32,602 nucleotides of DNA. Source: CALMNV01 sp035688975. Lineage in GTDB: Bacteria; Actinomycetota; Actinomycetes; Actinomycetales; Dermatophilaceae. The notes under the pieces are model-generated. The model ran no database searches. It was given only the letters and a program-made list of their open reading frames with translations, and had not been told where the DNA came from. The stretch spans positions 1 through 32,602 of the forward strand of contig NZ_DASSMH010000103.1 of assembly GCF_035688975.1 (NCBI RefSeq). The letters are read 5' to 3'. Positions 7,722 through 14,915 of the stretch are shown in pieces. Position 1 is the stretch's first letter. Each line of letters opens with the position of its first letter. A program made the translations under genes and the position numbers.

Positions 7722-7737
7722 CGGTTCGACGGGGCGG

Positions 7738-8343
7738 TCAGTGGTGCGCCACGGCGCCCTCGAGGCGCACGCCCGCCTCGGTCAGGTCGAGCAGCGCCTG
7801 CTCGGTCGTCTCCCGGGACACGCCGGCGGTGAGGTCGAGCAGCACGGTCGTGTCGAACCCCTCGCGCGCCGCGTCCAGCGCCGTCGCCCGCACGCAGTGG
7901 TCGGTCGCGATCCCGACGACGTCGACCCGGCTCACGCCACGCCCGTGGAGCCAGGCCGCGAGGGTCGAGTGCCCCTCGTCGTCGCCCCGGCCTTCGAATC
8001 CGCTGTAGGCGGCGGCGTGCTCGCCCTTGCGGAAGACCACCTCGATGTCGTCCACGGCCCGGGCCAGGTGCAGGTGGAAGTCGGCACCGTCGCTGTCGGC
8101 CACGCAGTGCACCGGCCAGCTGCGCACGTAGTCCGGGTCGCTGGAGAAGTGCTCGCCGGGGTCGACGTGCCAGTCCTGCGTGGCGACGACGTGGTCGTAG
8201 TCGGCGACGTGCGCGGTGACGTGGGCGCTGATCGCCCGGGCGACCTCGGCGCCTCCCGCGACGGCGAGCGACCCGCCCTCGCAGAAGTCGTTCTGCACGT
8301 CGACGATGATGAGGGCGCGACGGTCCTTGGGCTGCATGCTCAT
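7738..8343 (-). CDS. pncA: Nicotinamidase
   Basis: Hydrolyses nicotinamide to nicotinate and ammonia in NAD salvage. The 201-residue isochorismatase-fold protein has the catalytic triad Asp15 (IIVDVQNDF), Lys106 (FRKGE) and Cys150 (ATDHCV), and the metal-binding set Asp57, His59 (TQDWH) and His65. Family members acting on isochorismate share this fold, but pncB directly upstream makes nicotinamidase the clear choice. The ATG at 8343 lies three bases after the pncB stop; an internal ATG at codon 3 is possible. PncA-type enzymes also activate pyrazinamide in mycobacteria. Confidence 0.94.
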   Translation of the reverse strand: MSMQPKDRRALIIVDVQNDFCEGGSLAVAGGAEVARAISAHVTAHVADYDHVVATQDWHVDPGEHFSSDPDYVRSWPVHCVADSDGADFHLHLARAVDDIEVVFRKGEHAAAYSGFEGRGDDEGHSTLAAWLHGRGVSRVDVVGIATDHCVRATALDAAREGFDTTVLLDLTAGVSRETTEQALLDLTEAGVRLEGAVAHH

Positions 8344-8346
8344 GAC

Positions 8347-9726
8347 TCAAGCCTCCACGAAGACGGTTGGGATGACTGGCTCCCCACGAGAGAGCTGGGT
8401 CGCTGCGCGGGGCAGCTCGGCACGAGACGCGGCGTGACGGGCACGGGCCCTCGCGATGTCCTGGTGGTCGACGACCTCGCCGCGCCGCACGAGCTCCACC
8501 ATGAGCGGGCGGTCGTTGCCGTCGCTCGTCGGCGGCTCCCCGATGCCGACGATCTCGGCCTGCGCTATTCCGGCGTCCGAGAGCCGGCGCATGGCCCACT
8601 TGCGCCCGCCCATGGTCTTCTTGTCCTTGCTCTCCTTGGCCACGTCCTCCATCTCGCCGGAGGAGCCCTCGCGCTGGACGAGCTTGTAGACCATCGAGGC
8701 GGTGGGCGCGCCGGACCCGGTGACGAGGGCCGTGCCGACGCCGTAGCCGCTCACGGGACCGGCGGCGAGGGCGGCGATAGCGTGCTCGTCGAGGTCGGAG
8801 GTGACGATGATGCGGGTGTCCCGGTTGCCCGCCGCGTCGAGCTGGGCGCGCACCTCCTGCGCCTGGATGAGCAGGTCGCCCGAGTCGAGCCGGACGGCGC
8901 CCAGCTGCGGGCCGGCGATCTCGAGCGCGAGGTCCACGGCCGCGCGCACGTCGAACGTGTCGACCAGCAGCGTCGTGCCCTTGCCCAAGGAGTTGACCTG
9001 CGCCGTGAAGGCCTCCCGCTCCGAGTCGTAGAGCAGCGTGAAGGCGTGCGCGGCCGTCCCTGTCGTCGGCACGCCGTAGCGTCGCCCGGCCTCGAGGTTG
9101 CTCGTGGCGGCGAAGCCGGCGATGTAGGCCGCCCGCGCCGCGGCCACGGCCGACTCCTCGTGGGTGCGCCGCGAGCCCATCTCGATGCACGGTCGCTCGC
9201 CGGCGGCGCACGTCATGCGCGACGCGGCGGACACGATCGCCGTGTCGTGGTTGAGGATCGACAGGATGAGGGTCTCGAGCAGGACGCCCTCGGCGAAGCT
9301 CGACTCGACGAGCAGCACGGGGGACTGGGGGAAGTAGACCTCGCCCTCGGCATAGCCGGTGATGTCGCCGGTGAAGCGGTAGTCGGCGAGGTAGTCGAGC
9401 GTCGTCTGGTTGACGACCTCGCGCTCGGCGAGGAAGGCGAGCTCGTCCTCCCCGAAGCGGAAGCTCTCGAGCGCCTCGAGGAGGCGGCCCGTGCCGCCCA
9501 CCACCCCGTAGCGGCGGCCATCGGGGAGCCGTCGGCTGAACGCCTCGAAGACGCAGCGCCGGTCGGCCTCCCCACTGGCGAGGGCGGCCTGCAGCATCGT
9601 CAGCTCGTAGTGGTCGGTCAGCAGCGCCGTGCTCGGGCTGCGGGGCCCGGGATCGGACGCTGGATCGGACGCCGGACGGGGCGCAGGAGGCGGCGCCGGA
9701 CGGGGCGCCGGAGGGGTTGCGGTCAC
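8347..9726 (-). CDS. pncB: Nicotinate phosphoribosyltransferase
   Basis: Joins nicotinate and PRPP to give nicotinate mononucleotide, the step after PncA in the Preiss-Handler route. The 459-residue protein has the family start STALLTDHYELTMLQ (about residue 31 on), the SRRTHEES segment carrying the conserved His, and the phosphate-binding strands VRLDSGDLL and IIVTSDLDE. GTG 9726 is chosen because TACGCT (minus strand, 9739-9734) ends seven bases before it. This adds a Pro/Ala-rich stretch of about 30 residues (repeats of PAPRPA type) before the conserved domain, which looks non-essential. The order pncB, then a divergent clpS, matches M. tuberculosis Rv1330c-Rv1331. Confidence 0.94.
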   Translation of the reverse strand: MTATPPAPRPAPPPAPRPASDPASDPGPRSPSTALLTDHYELTMLQAALASGEADRRCVFEAFSRRLPDGRRYGVVGGTGRLLEALESFRFGEDELAFLAEREVVNQTTLDYLADYRFTGDITGYAEGEVYFPQSPVLLVESSFAEGVLLETLILSILNHDTAIVSAASRMTCAAGERPCIEMGSRRTHEESAVAAARAAYIAGFAATSNLEAGRRYGVPTTGTAAHAFTLLYDSEREAFTAQVNSLGKGTTLLVDTFDVRAAVDLALEIAGPQLGAVRLDSGDLLIQAQEVRAQLDAAGNRDTRIIVTSDLDEHAIAALAAGPVSGYGVGTALVTGSGAPTASMVYKLVQREGSSGEMEDVAKESKDKKTMGGRKWAMRRLSDAGIAQAEIVGIGEPPTSDGNDRPLMVELVRRGEVVDHQDIARARARHAASRAELPRAATQLSRGEPVIPTVFVEA

Positions 9727-9783
9727 GATGACCAGCGTAGGGCGACCGGTGGTGGCGGGTGGGGGCCGCACTAGGGTGGACGG
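9727..9783. promoter_or_regulatory. Divergent pncB/clpS promoters
   Basis: Only 57 bp separate the two GTG starts. TACGCT on minus (9739-9734) serves pncB and TAGGGT on plus (9772-9777) serves clpS; both end six or seven bases before the start codon, so both mRNAs would be leaderless. Neither has a good -35. Confidence 0.5.
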
Positions 9784-10092
9784 GTGATGCCCGCCCCCCT
9801 GCTGTCGCTGGCCCCGGTGGAGGAGGAGGTGACCGCCCCGCAGGATGTCGCCGCACCGGACGTGCCGTGGGTCACCATCGTGTGGAACGACCCGGTCAAC
9901 CTCATGTCCTACGTGACGTGGGTCTTCGAGTCCTACTTCGGCTACCCGCGGACCAAGGCGGAGCGGCTCATGCTGGACGTGCACGAGAAGGGCCGGGCCG
10001 TCGTGTCCAACGGTCCCCGGGAGTCGATGGAGCGCGACGTCGAGGCGCTGCAGGGATACGGCCTCTGGGCGACCTTCGAGAAGGACACGTGA
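9784..10092 (+). CDS. clpS: ATP-dependent Clp protease adaptor ClpS
   Basis: Delivers N-end-rule substrates with bulky hydrophobic N-termini to the ClpC/ClpA-ClpP protease. The 102-residue protein has a flexible N-terminal tail (about 1-25) and the ClpS core: VTIVWNDPVNLMSYV with the NDP substrate-pocket turn, then the DVHEKGRA segment carrying the conserved His that contacts the N-degron amino group. Start is GTG 9784 or the ATG directly after it at 9787; TAGGGT upstream favours the GTG. It overlaps the next gene by one base (TGATG), so the two are translationally coupled. Confidence 0.94.
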   Translation: MMPAPLLSLAPVEEEVTAPQDVAAPDVPWVTIVWNDPVNLMSYVTWVFESYFGYPRTKAERLMLDVHEKGRAVVSNGPRESMERDVEALQGYGLWATFEKDT

Positions 10093-10724
10093 TGGGCCGC
10101 GCCTTCGTGCGGGAGGGAGACCGCTTCGTGGCGGTGCTCGACGACACCGAGCGGGCCATGCTCGCCGGGCTCATGGAGCAGACGAGGCGTCTGCTCGCGC
10201 CCGAGCGCGAGGCGACGGGCGACGCCTTCGACGACCTCGTGGCCTCGATGGGCGTCTCGCTCGCCGCCGAGGACCAGGCGCCGGAGGAGGAGCGGGCCGC
10301 CGCCGAGGAGCGCGACCCTGCCCTCGACCGGCTGCTGCCCTCGGCACACCGCGGCGACGAGCAGGTGGCGGACGAGTTCCGCCGTCTCACGGAGGAGGGG
10401 CTGCGCCAACGCAAGAGCGGCAACCTCGACCTCGCGCTGGGGCGGCTGGCGGCGGCATACGGCGACCGGGTCGTGCTCGGGGAGGCGGAGGTCGCCGCCT
10501 TCCTCATGGCCCTCACCGACGTGCGCCTGCTGCTCGGCGAGCGGATGGGGATGCGGACCGAGGAGGACGCCGCGGCGCTGCACGAGGCGATGGCCACGGT
10601 GTCCGACGACGACCCCCTCGGCTACGCCATGGCGTGGTACGACTTCCTGACCTGGCTCCAGGAGACCCTGACGTATGCCGTCATGGGTGAGGACCCGGAC
10701 GCGGGGGGCGACCCCGGCACGTGA
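10092..10724 (+). CDS. aosR: DUF2017 protein, AosR-like
   Basis: A 210-residue, mostly helical, acidic protein of the DUF2017 family, always found next to clpS in actinobacteria. Its M. tuberculosis relative Rv1332 has been described as AosR, a redox-responsive regulator of antioxidant genes. The N-terminal part (about 1-60) and C-terminal helices ending in WYDFLTWLQETLTYAVMGED match the family layout, with an acidic low-complexity linker near 60-80. I see no cysteine in this copy, so a thiol-based redox switch of the mycobacterial kind would not work here; the AosR name is by homology and position only. Start ATG 10092 overlaps the clpS stop. Confidence 0.82.
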   Translation: MGRAFVREGDRFVAVLDDTERAMLAGLMEQTRRLLAPEREATGDAFDDLVASMGVSLAAEDQAPEEERAAAEERDPALDRLLPSAHRGDEQVADEFRRLTEEGLRQRKSGNLDLALGRLAAAYGDRVVLGEAEVAAFLMALTDVRLLLGERMGMRTEEDAAALHEAMATVSDDDPLGYAMAWYDFLTWLQETLTYAVMGEDPDAGGDPGT

Positions 10725-10810
10725 CCCCCGCGGCGTGCCTCGGGGACGTGACGCCGGAGACGTGACACGGGCGACGTCGGTCGAACGCCCCCACCGTCGG
10801 CGGCGGCACC

Positions 10811-10816
10811 TACCCT
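10811..10816 (+). promoter_or_regulatory. -10 hexamer TACCCT of the phosphodiesterase gene
   Basis: TACCCT ends seven bases before GTG 10824, the leaderless spacing. The preceding 85 bp contain several GACGTGAC-type words (10745-10775) but no clear -35. Confidence 0.5.
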
Positions 10817-10823
10817 CGGTCTC

Positions 10824-11591
10824 GTGGATGTGACGATCGTGGGGTGCTCCGGCTCGTTCGCCGGGCCCGAGTCGCCGGCGTCGAGCTATCTCGTCCGGGC
10901 CGAGCACGAGGGGCGCACATGGAGCATCGTGCTCGATCTCGGCAGCGGGGCGCTGGGCCCGCTGCAGCGGCACATCGCGCCCCCTGCCGTCGACGCGGTG
11001 CTGCTCAGCCACCTGCACGTCGACCACTGCATCGACGTCTGTGGGCTCTACGTCATGCTCAAGTACCTCCCCGGCGGGTCGGGCAGGGGTCCGCTGCCGA
11101 TGCACGGCCCTCCGGCGACCGCGGCGCACCTCGCCCGGGCCTATGGTGACGTCGCGCCCGAGGAGCTCGCGGCGGTCTTCCGCTTCGGCGTGCTCGCCGA
11201 CCGGCGTCCGCTCCACGTGGGCCCGTTCACCATCACGCCCGTGCGGGTGAGCCACCCCGTGGAGACCTACGGCTTCCGCGTCGAGGCACACGGGCGGGTG
11301 CTCGCCTACACCGGCGACACCGACTCGTGCGACTCGCTGACCGCGCTGCTGACGGGTGCTCACCTCGCACTGGCCGACTGCGCCTTCGTCGACGGCCGGG
11401 ACGAGGCGCGCGGCATCCACCTGAGCGGCAGCCGGGCCGCGACCGCGGCCCTGGCGGCCGGCGGGGTGGATCGCCTCATGCTGACGCACCTCCCGGCGTG
11501 GAACGACCCGCAGGTCTGCCGCGCCCAGGCCGAGACCGTGTGGCCGGGAACCGTGGAGCTGGCCGAGCCGGGGCGCACCTACTCGGTCTAG
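10824..11591 (+). CDS. Metallo-beta-lactamase-fold phosphodiesterase, Rv1339-like
   Basis: A 255-residue hydrolase with the zinc motif SHLHVDHC (His63, His65, Asp67, His68), a GDT strand with the bridging Asp (AYTGDTDSC) and a late His in LTHLPAW. It is shorter than RNase J and lacks a beta-CASP domain. The gene sits directly before rph and rdgB, exactly as Rv1339 does in M. tuberculosis (Rv1339-Rv1340-Rv1341). Rv1339 has been reported as an atypical class II cyclic-AMP phosphodiesterase, so cyclic-nucleotide hydrolysis is the best guess; tRNase Z-type RNA processing is the alternative. Start GTG 10824 fits the upstream -10. Confidence 0.86.
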   Translation: MDVTIVGCSGSFAGPESPASSYLVRAEHEGRTWSIVLDLGSGALGPLQRHIAPPAVDAVLLSHLHVDHCIDVCGLYVMLKYLPGGSGRGPLPMHGPPATAAHLARAYGDVAPEELAAVFRFGVLADRRPLHVGPFTITPVRVSHPVETYGFRVEAHGRVLAYTGDTDSCDSLTALLTGAHLALADCAFVDGRDEARGIHLSGSRAATAALAAGGVDRLMLTHLPAWNDPQVCRAQAETVWPGTVELAEPGRTYSV

Positions 11592-11595
11592 CCCC

Positions 11596-11681
11596 GGTCG
11601 AGTGGCCACTTTGGTGCGCCCTCCCGCAGGTCGAGTGGCCACTTTGGTGCGCACGAGCCCGCGCGAAAGTGGCCACTCGAC
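11596..11681. repeat. Intergenic repeat, GTCGAGTGGCCACTTT family
   Basis: A 24-bp unit occurs in direct orientation at 11596-11619 and 11629-11652 (period 33) and its 16-bp core GTCGAGTGGCCACTTT recurs inverted at 11666-11681. The core contains the 10-bp palindrome AGTGGCCACT. Copy two and the inverted copy can form a perfect 16-bp stem with a 20-base loop. A related core (GTCGAGTGGCCAGTTC) is repeated at 25765-25850. The element fills the gap between the phosphodiesterase gene and rph, so it may also act as a terminator. Confidence 0.85.
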
Positions 11682-11702
11682 AAGGGGAGGGAGGGCCTTG
11701 GT

Positions 11703-11708
11703 TAGCCT
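11703..11708 (+). promoter_or_regulatory. -10 hexamer TAGCCT of rph
   Basis: TAGCCT ends six bases before ATG 11715, suggesting a leaderless rph-rdgB-oxidoreductase transcript that starts just after the hairpin repeat. Confidence 0.5.
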
Positions 11709-11714
11709 TCCCCC

Positions 11715-12458
11715 ATGAGCTTCGAGCGCCACGACGGTCGTGCCCCCGACGAGACCCGGCAGGTGCGTCTCACGCGCAACTGGCTCGACCACGCCGAGGG
11801 CAGCGTCCTCGTTGAGTTCGGCCGCACCCGGGTGCTGTGCGCCGCCTCCTTCACCGCGGGGGTGCCCCGCTGGCTCAAGGGCAAGGGCACGGGATGGGTC
11901 ACGGCCGAGTACGCCATGCTTCCTCGCGCGACGAACACCCGCTCCGACCGCGAGAGTGTGAAGGGCCGCATCGGCGGCCGGACCCATGAGATCTCCCGCC
12001 TCATCGGCCGTAGCCTGCGCGCCGTCATCGACACCAAGGCCCTCGGCGAGAACACCATCGTCCTCGACTGCGACGTGTTGCAGGCCGACGGCGGCACCCG
12101 CACGGCCGCCATCACCGGGGCCTACGTCGCGCTCGTCGACGCCATCGAGGACGCGCGCACCAAGGGCCTGCTCGCCCCGAAGGCGCAGCCGCTCACGGGG
12201 TCGGTGGCCGCCGTGTCCGTCGGCGTCGTCGGGGGGCGCGCCGTGCTCGACCTCGACTACCCCGAGGACTCCACGGCCGGGACCGACATGAACGTCGTCA
12301 TGACGGGCGACGGGCGGTTCATCGAGGTGCAGGGCACCGCCGAGGGGCAGCCCTTCGACCGCGCGCTCCTCGACGAGCTGCTCGAGCTCGCCGCAAAGGG
12401 CTGCGCGGACCTCACGCGCCACCAGCGCGAGGCGCTCGCCCAGGAGGAGGTGGCGTGA
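11715..12458 (+). CDS. rph: Ribonuclease PH
   Basis: A phosphorolytic 3'-to-5' exoribonuclease that trims tRNA precursors and stable RNA, forming a ring-shaped hexamer. The 247-residue protein has the full PH fold: an N-terminal RxDGRxPDExR-type start (RHDGRAPDETRQV), the arginine-rich RNA-binding stretch RATNTRSDRESVKGRIGGRT, the phosphate-binding LDCDVLQADGGTRTAAITGA segment and the C-terminal TDMNVVMTGDGRFIEVQGTA strands. Start ATG 11715 fits the -10. Its stop overlaps the rdgB start by four bases (GTGA), so translation is coupled. Confidence 0.96.
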   Translation: MSFERHDGRAPDETRQVRLTRNWLDHAEGSVLVEFGRTRVLCAASFTAGVPRWLKGKGTGWVTAEYAMLPRATNTRSDRESVKGRIGGRTHEISRLIGRSLRAVIDTKALGENTIVLDCDVLQADGGTRTAAITGAYVALVDAIEDARTKGLLAPKAQPLTGSVAAVSVGVVGGRAVLDLDYPEDSTAGTDMNVVMTGDGRFIEVQGTAEGQPFDRALLDELLELAAKGCADLTRHQREALAQEEVA

Positions 12459-13081
12459 CCGCCGCGCCGACGCACCGCAGGGTCGTCCTCGCCACCCGGA
12501 ACGCCCACAAGGTCGCGGAGCTGCGGGTCATCCTCGCCGACGTGTGTGACGCGCTCCAGCTGGAGATCGTCGGGCTCGACGACTACCCCGACGCGCCGGA
12601 CGTCGTCGAGGACGGGGTGACCTTCGAGGAGAACGCGCTGCTCAAGGCGGTGTCGGCCGCCGAGTTCACCGGGCTCCCGGCCCTCGCCGACGACTCGGGC
12701 ATCAGCGTCGACGTGCTCGGGGGCGCGCCGGGCATCTTCAGCGCCCGGTGGTCTGGCGGCAGGGGGGACCGCGCCAACCTCGAGCTCCTCCTGGCCCAGC
12801 TCGCCGAGGTGCGGGACGAGCACCGCGCCGCGGCCTTCGTCTGCGCTGCCGCCCTCGCCCTGCCCGACGGCACGCGGGAGGTCGAGCTCGGCCGGCTTCC
12901 GGGCACGGTGGCCCGCGAGCCGCGCGGGGCGGGCGGGTTCGGCTACGACCCCGTCTTCCGGCCGGACGGCTCCCAGCGGACCCTCGCGGAGTATGCCGCA
13001 GAGGAGAAGAATGGGATGTCCCACCGGGCGCTCGCCTTCCGGGCGCTCGCCCCGCGCATCGAGGAGCACCTGAGACCGTGA
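12455..13081 (+). CDS. rdgB: XTP/dITP (non-canonical purine NTP) pyrophosphatase
   Basis: Removes dITP, ITP and XTP from the nucleotide pool by hydrolysis to the monophosphate. The 208-residue Ham1/RdgB protein shows LATRNAHKVAEL at the N-terminus (purine/phosphate contacts), the FEENALLKA helix, ADDSGISVD with the catalytic Asp residues, GFGYDPVF, and SHRALAFRAL near the C-terminus. Start is GTG 12455, overlapping the rph stop, with a strong GGAGGAGG about five bases upstream inside rph. The rph-rdgB pair is conserved in actinobacteria. Its own end overlaps the next gene by four bases. Confidence 0.95.
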   Translation: MTAAPTHRRVVLATRNAHKVAELRVILADVCDALQLEIVGLDDYPDAPDVVEDGVTFEENALLKAVSAAEFTGLPALADDSGISVDVLGGAPGIFSARWSGGRGDRANLELLLAQLAEVRDEHRAAAFVCAAALALPDGTREVELGRLPGTVAREPRGAGGFGYDPVFRPDGSQRTLAEYAAEEKNGMSHRALAFRALAPRIEEHLRP

Positions 13082-14631
13082 GCCACGCCGTCGACACCGC
13101 GGCGCCCGTCCGGCGACGGTCGCAGTGGCCCGCGGCCGTCGACGGACTCGTGGCCGGCGTGCTGACCGTCGGCCTCGCGACCCTGCTGGGGGCCGTGCTC
13201 GACCGGCTGGGTCTCGCCGGTGGGCAGCCGGCGCCCGTCGCGGCGGTCGGCGGCGCGTTCATCGACCGGACACCGCCCTGGCTCAAGGACCTGGCCATCG
13301 CCGCGTTCGGTACCAACGACAAGCGGGCCCTGCTCGTCGGCACGGTGGTCCTGCTCGCCGTCGTCTGTGCCGGAGTCGGCCTGCTGGCCGGGCGGCGACT
13401 GCGCCCCGCCCTGGTCGCGTATGCCGTCGTCGGCGCGGTCGGCATGCTCGCGGTCCTGTCCCGTCCCGGCGCCGCGCCGGTCGACGTGGTGCCTACCCTG
13501 GTCGGCACCGTGGTCGGCCTGTGGTTCCTGCAGCGGTCCCACCAGCGGGCCGGCCGCTCCACGGCATCGGCTGACGCTGGCCCGAGCAGACGCTGGGTGC
13601 TCGGTGGGGCGGTCGGCGGCACGGCGGCATACGTCGGCACTCTCCTCGGCGGCACGTCGGCGGCGGCGGTCGCCTCCCGGGCCGCGGCACCCGCCCCCGC
13701 CGTCGCCACGCCGCTCACGATCCCGGTGGGCGCCGACCTCAAGGTGCCGGGGGCGACGCCGTACGTGGTCCCCAACGACGCCTTCTATCGCATCGACACG
13801 GCGCTCGTCGTGCCGCGGCTCGACGCCCGGGAGTGGCGGCTCAGGGTCACCGGGCTGGTCGAGCGGGAGGTGGAGATTGACTGGGCGACCCTGCAGCGCG
13901 AGCCGATGCGCGAGGCCCTCGTGACCCTGACGTGCGTCTCCAACGAGGTCGGCGGCGACCTCGCCGGCAACGCGGTGTGGACGGGGTGGCCGGTGCGCGA
14001 GCTGCTCGCCATGGCGCGTCCGCTGGCCGGCGCGGACATGGTGCTGCAGACGAGCTCCGACGGGTGGACGTGCGGAACGCCCCTCGACGTCCTCACCGAC
14101 GACCGCAATGCGCTGCTTGCCGTGCGGATGAACGGCGAGCCGCTGCCCTTCGAGCACGGCTTCCCCGTGCGCCTCGTCGTCCCCGGGCTCTACGGCTACG
14201 TGTCCGCGACGAAGTGGGTGACCGGGCTGAAGGTGACGACGTTCGCCAAGGACGTCGGCTACTGGACGCCGCGTGGCTGGTCGGCCCGTGGGCCGATCAA
14301 GACCGCCTCACGGATCGACGTGCCGCGGGCGGGGGCCACCGTCCCTGCGGGCCGCGTCGCCGTGGCCGGGGTGGCTTGGGCCCAGCACCGCGGCATCTCG
14401 GCGGTCGAGGTGTCCGTCGACGAGGGCCCGTGGCAGCCGGCGCGGCTGGCCGTGGACGCCTCCAGCGACGCGTGGCGCCAGTGGGTCTACGAGTGGGACG
14501 CGCCGCACGGCAGCCACCTGCTTCGCGTGCGGGCCACGGACGGGACCGGGCGACAGCAGATCACCGCCGAGGCGCCGCCCGCCCCGGACGGCGCCACCGG
14601 CCTGCACACGGTGCCCGTGACGGTCGAGTGA
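13078..14631 (+). CDS. Membrane-anchored molybdopterin-dependent oxidoreductase
   Basis: A 517-residue sulfite-oxidase-superfamily enzyme. Hydrophobic segments near residues 20-43, 83-105, 109-128 and 136-150 form an N-terminal membrane part. A second basic-hydrophobic stretch at about 170-190 (SRRWVLGGAVGG) resembles a twin-arginine signal, with only one typical Tat position beyond RR. The oxidoreductase core follows: the molybdenum-ligating Cys286 in LVTLTCVSNEVGGDLAG, substrate-pocket region to about 430, and a C-terminal Ig-like dimerisation domain (about 430-515). The active site is expected outside the membrane. No haem or cytochrome gene is adjacent, so the electron partner is unknown and the substrate unassigned. 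GTG 13078 overlaps the rdgB stop, suggesting co-translation with rph-rdgB. Confidence 0.88.
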   Translation: MSHAVDTAAPVRRRSQWPAAVDGLVAGVLTVGLATLLGAVLDRLGLAGGQPAPVAAVGGAFIDRTPPWLKDLAIAAFGTNDKRALLVGTVVLLAVVCAGVGLLAGRRLRPALVAYAVVGAVGMLAVLSRPGAAPVDVVPTLVGTVVGLWFLQRSHQRAGRSTASADAGPSRRWVLGGAVGGTAAYVGTLLGGTSAAAVASRAAAPAPAVATPLTIPVGADLKVPGATPYVVPNDAFYRIDTALVVPRLDAREWRLRVTGLVEREVEIDWATLQREPMREALVTLTCVSNEVGGDLAGNAVWTGWPVRELLAMARPLAGADMVLQTSSDGWTCGTPLDVLTDDRNALLAVRMNGEPLPFEHGFPVRLVVPGLYGYVSATKWVTGLKVTTFAKDVGYWTPRGWSARGPIKTASRIDVPRAGATVPAGRVAVAGVAWAQHRGISAVEVSVDEGPWQPARLAVDASSDAWRQWVYEWDAPHGSHLLRVRATDGTGRQQITAEAPPAPDGATGLHTVPVTVE

Positions 14632-14678
14632 GCCGGCCTGCACACGGTGGCAGTGACGGTCCAGTGACGGTCCAGTGA
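14597..14678 (+). repeat. Duplicated 3' end of the oxidoreductase gene
   Basis: The last 35 bases of the gene, including its TGA (14597-14631), recur at 14633-14667 with four differences, followed by a further 11-base partial copy ending at 14678 (GGTCCAGTGA). The pattern is a recent tandem duplication or slippage across the stop codon. Confidence 0.8.
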
Positions 14679-14781
14679 CGGGCCGCGGACCCGGCGGTGG
14701 GCTTGACGATCGATCGGGGAGGTTCTCCGGCGTCTGGTGCCGGAACAGCTACCTCGATCGTCCGCGCCTCGACCACGCAAC

Positions 14782-14787
14782 TACAGT
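14782..14787 (+). promoter_or_regulatory. -10 hexamer TACAGT of tRNA-Leu
   Basis: TACAGT ends nine bases before the mature tRNA start, a normal tRNA promoter position. The same hexamer precedes the DUF3618 gene at 15422. Confidence 0.45.
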
Positions 14788-14796
14788 GGGGGCCGC

Positions 14797-14876
14797 GCGG
14801 ACGTGGTGGAACTGGTAGACACGCAGGATTTAGGTTCCTGTGCCCCGGCGTGCGGGTTCGAGTCCCGCCGTCCGCA
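14797..14876 (+). tRNA. tRNA-Leu (anticodon TAG)
   Basis: Acceptor arms GCGGACG (14797-14803) and CGTCCGC (14869-14875) pair perfectly. The anticodon stem CAGGA/TCCTG closes the loop TTTAGGT, giving anticodon TAG (codon CTA). The T arm is GCGGG-TTCGAGT-CCCGC. The variable region is about 11 bases, as expected for a class II tRNA. No CCA is encoded. It lies 39 bp before bcp. Confidence 0.95.
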
Positions 14877-14915
14877 CGACACCAGACCCAGTCGACCAGA
14901 GCCAAGGAGCAGCCC

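Noticed and set aside
6995..9856. Very long open frame on minus (953 codons) over the pnc operon, and a similar one on plus (7069-9774)
   Set aside because: They run out of frame with, or opposite to, three well-supported genes; composition is Arg/Pro/Ala noise typical of shadow frames in GC-rich DNA.
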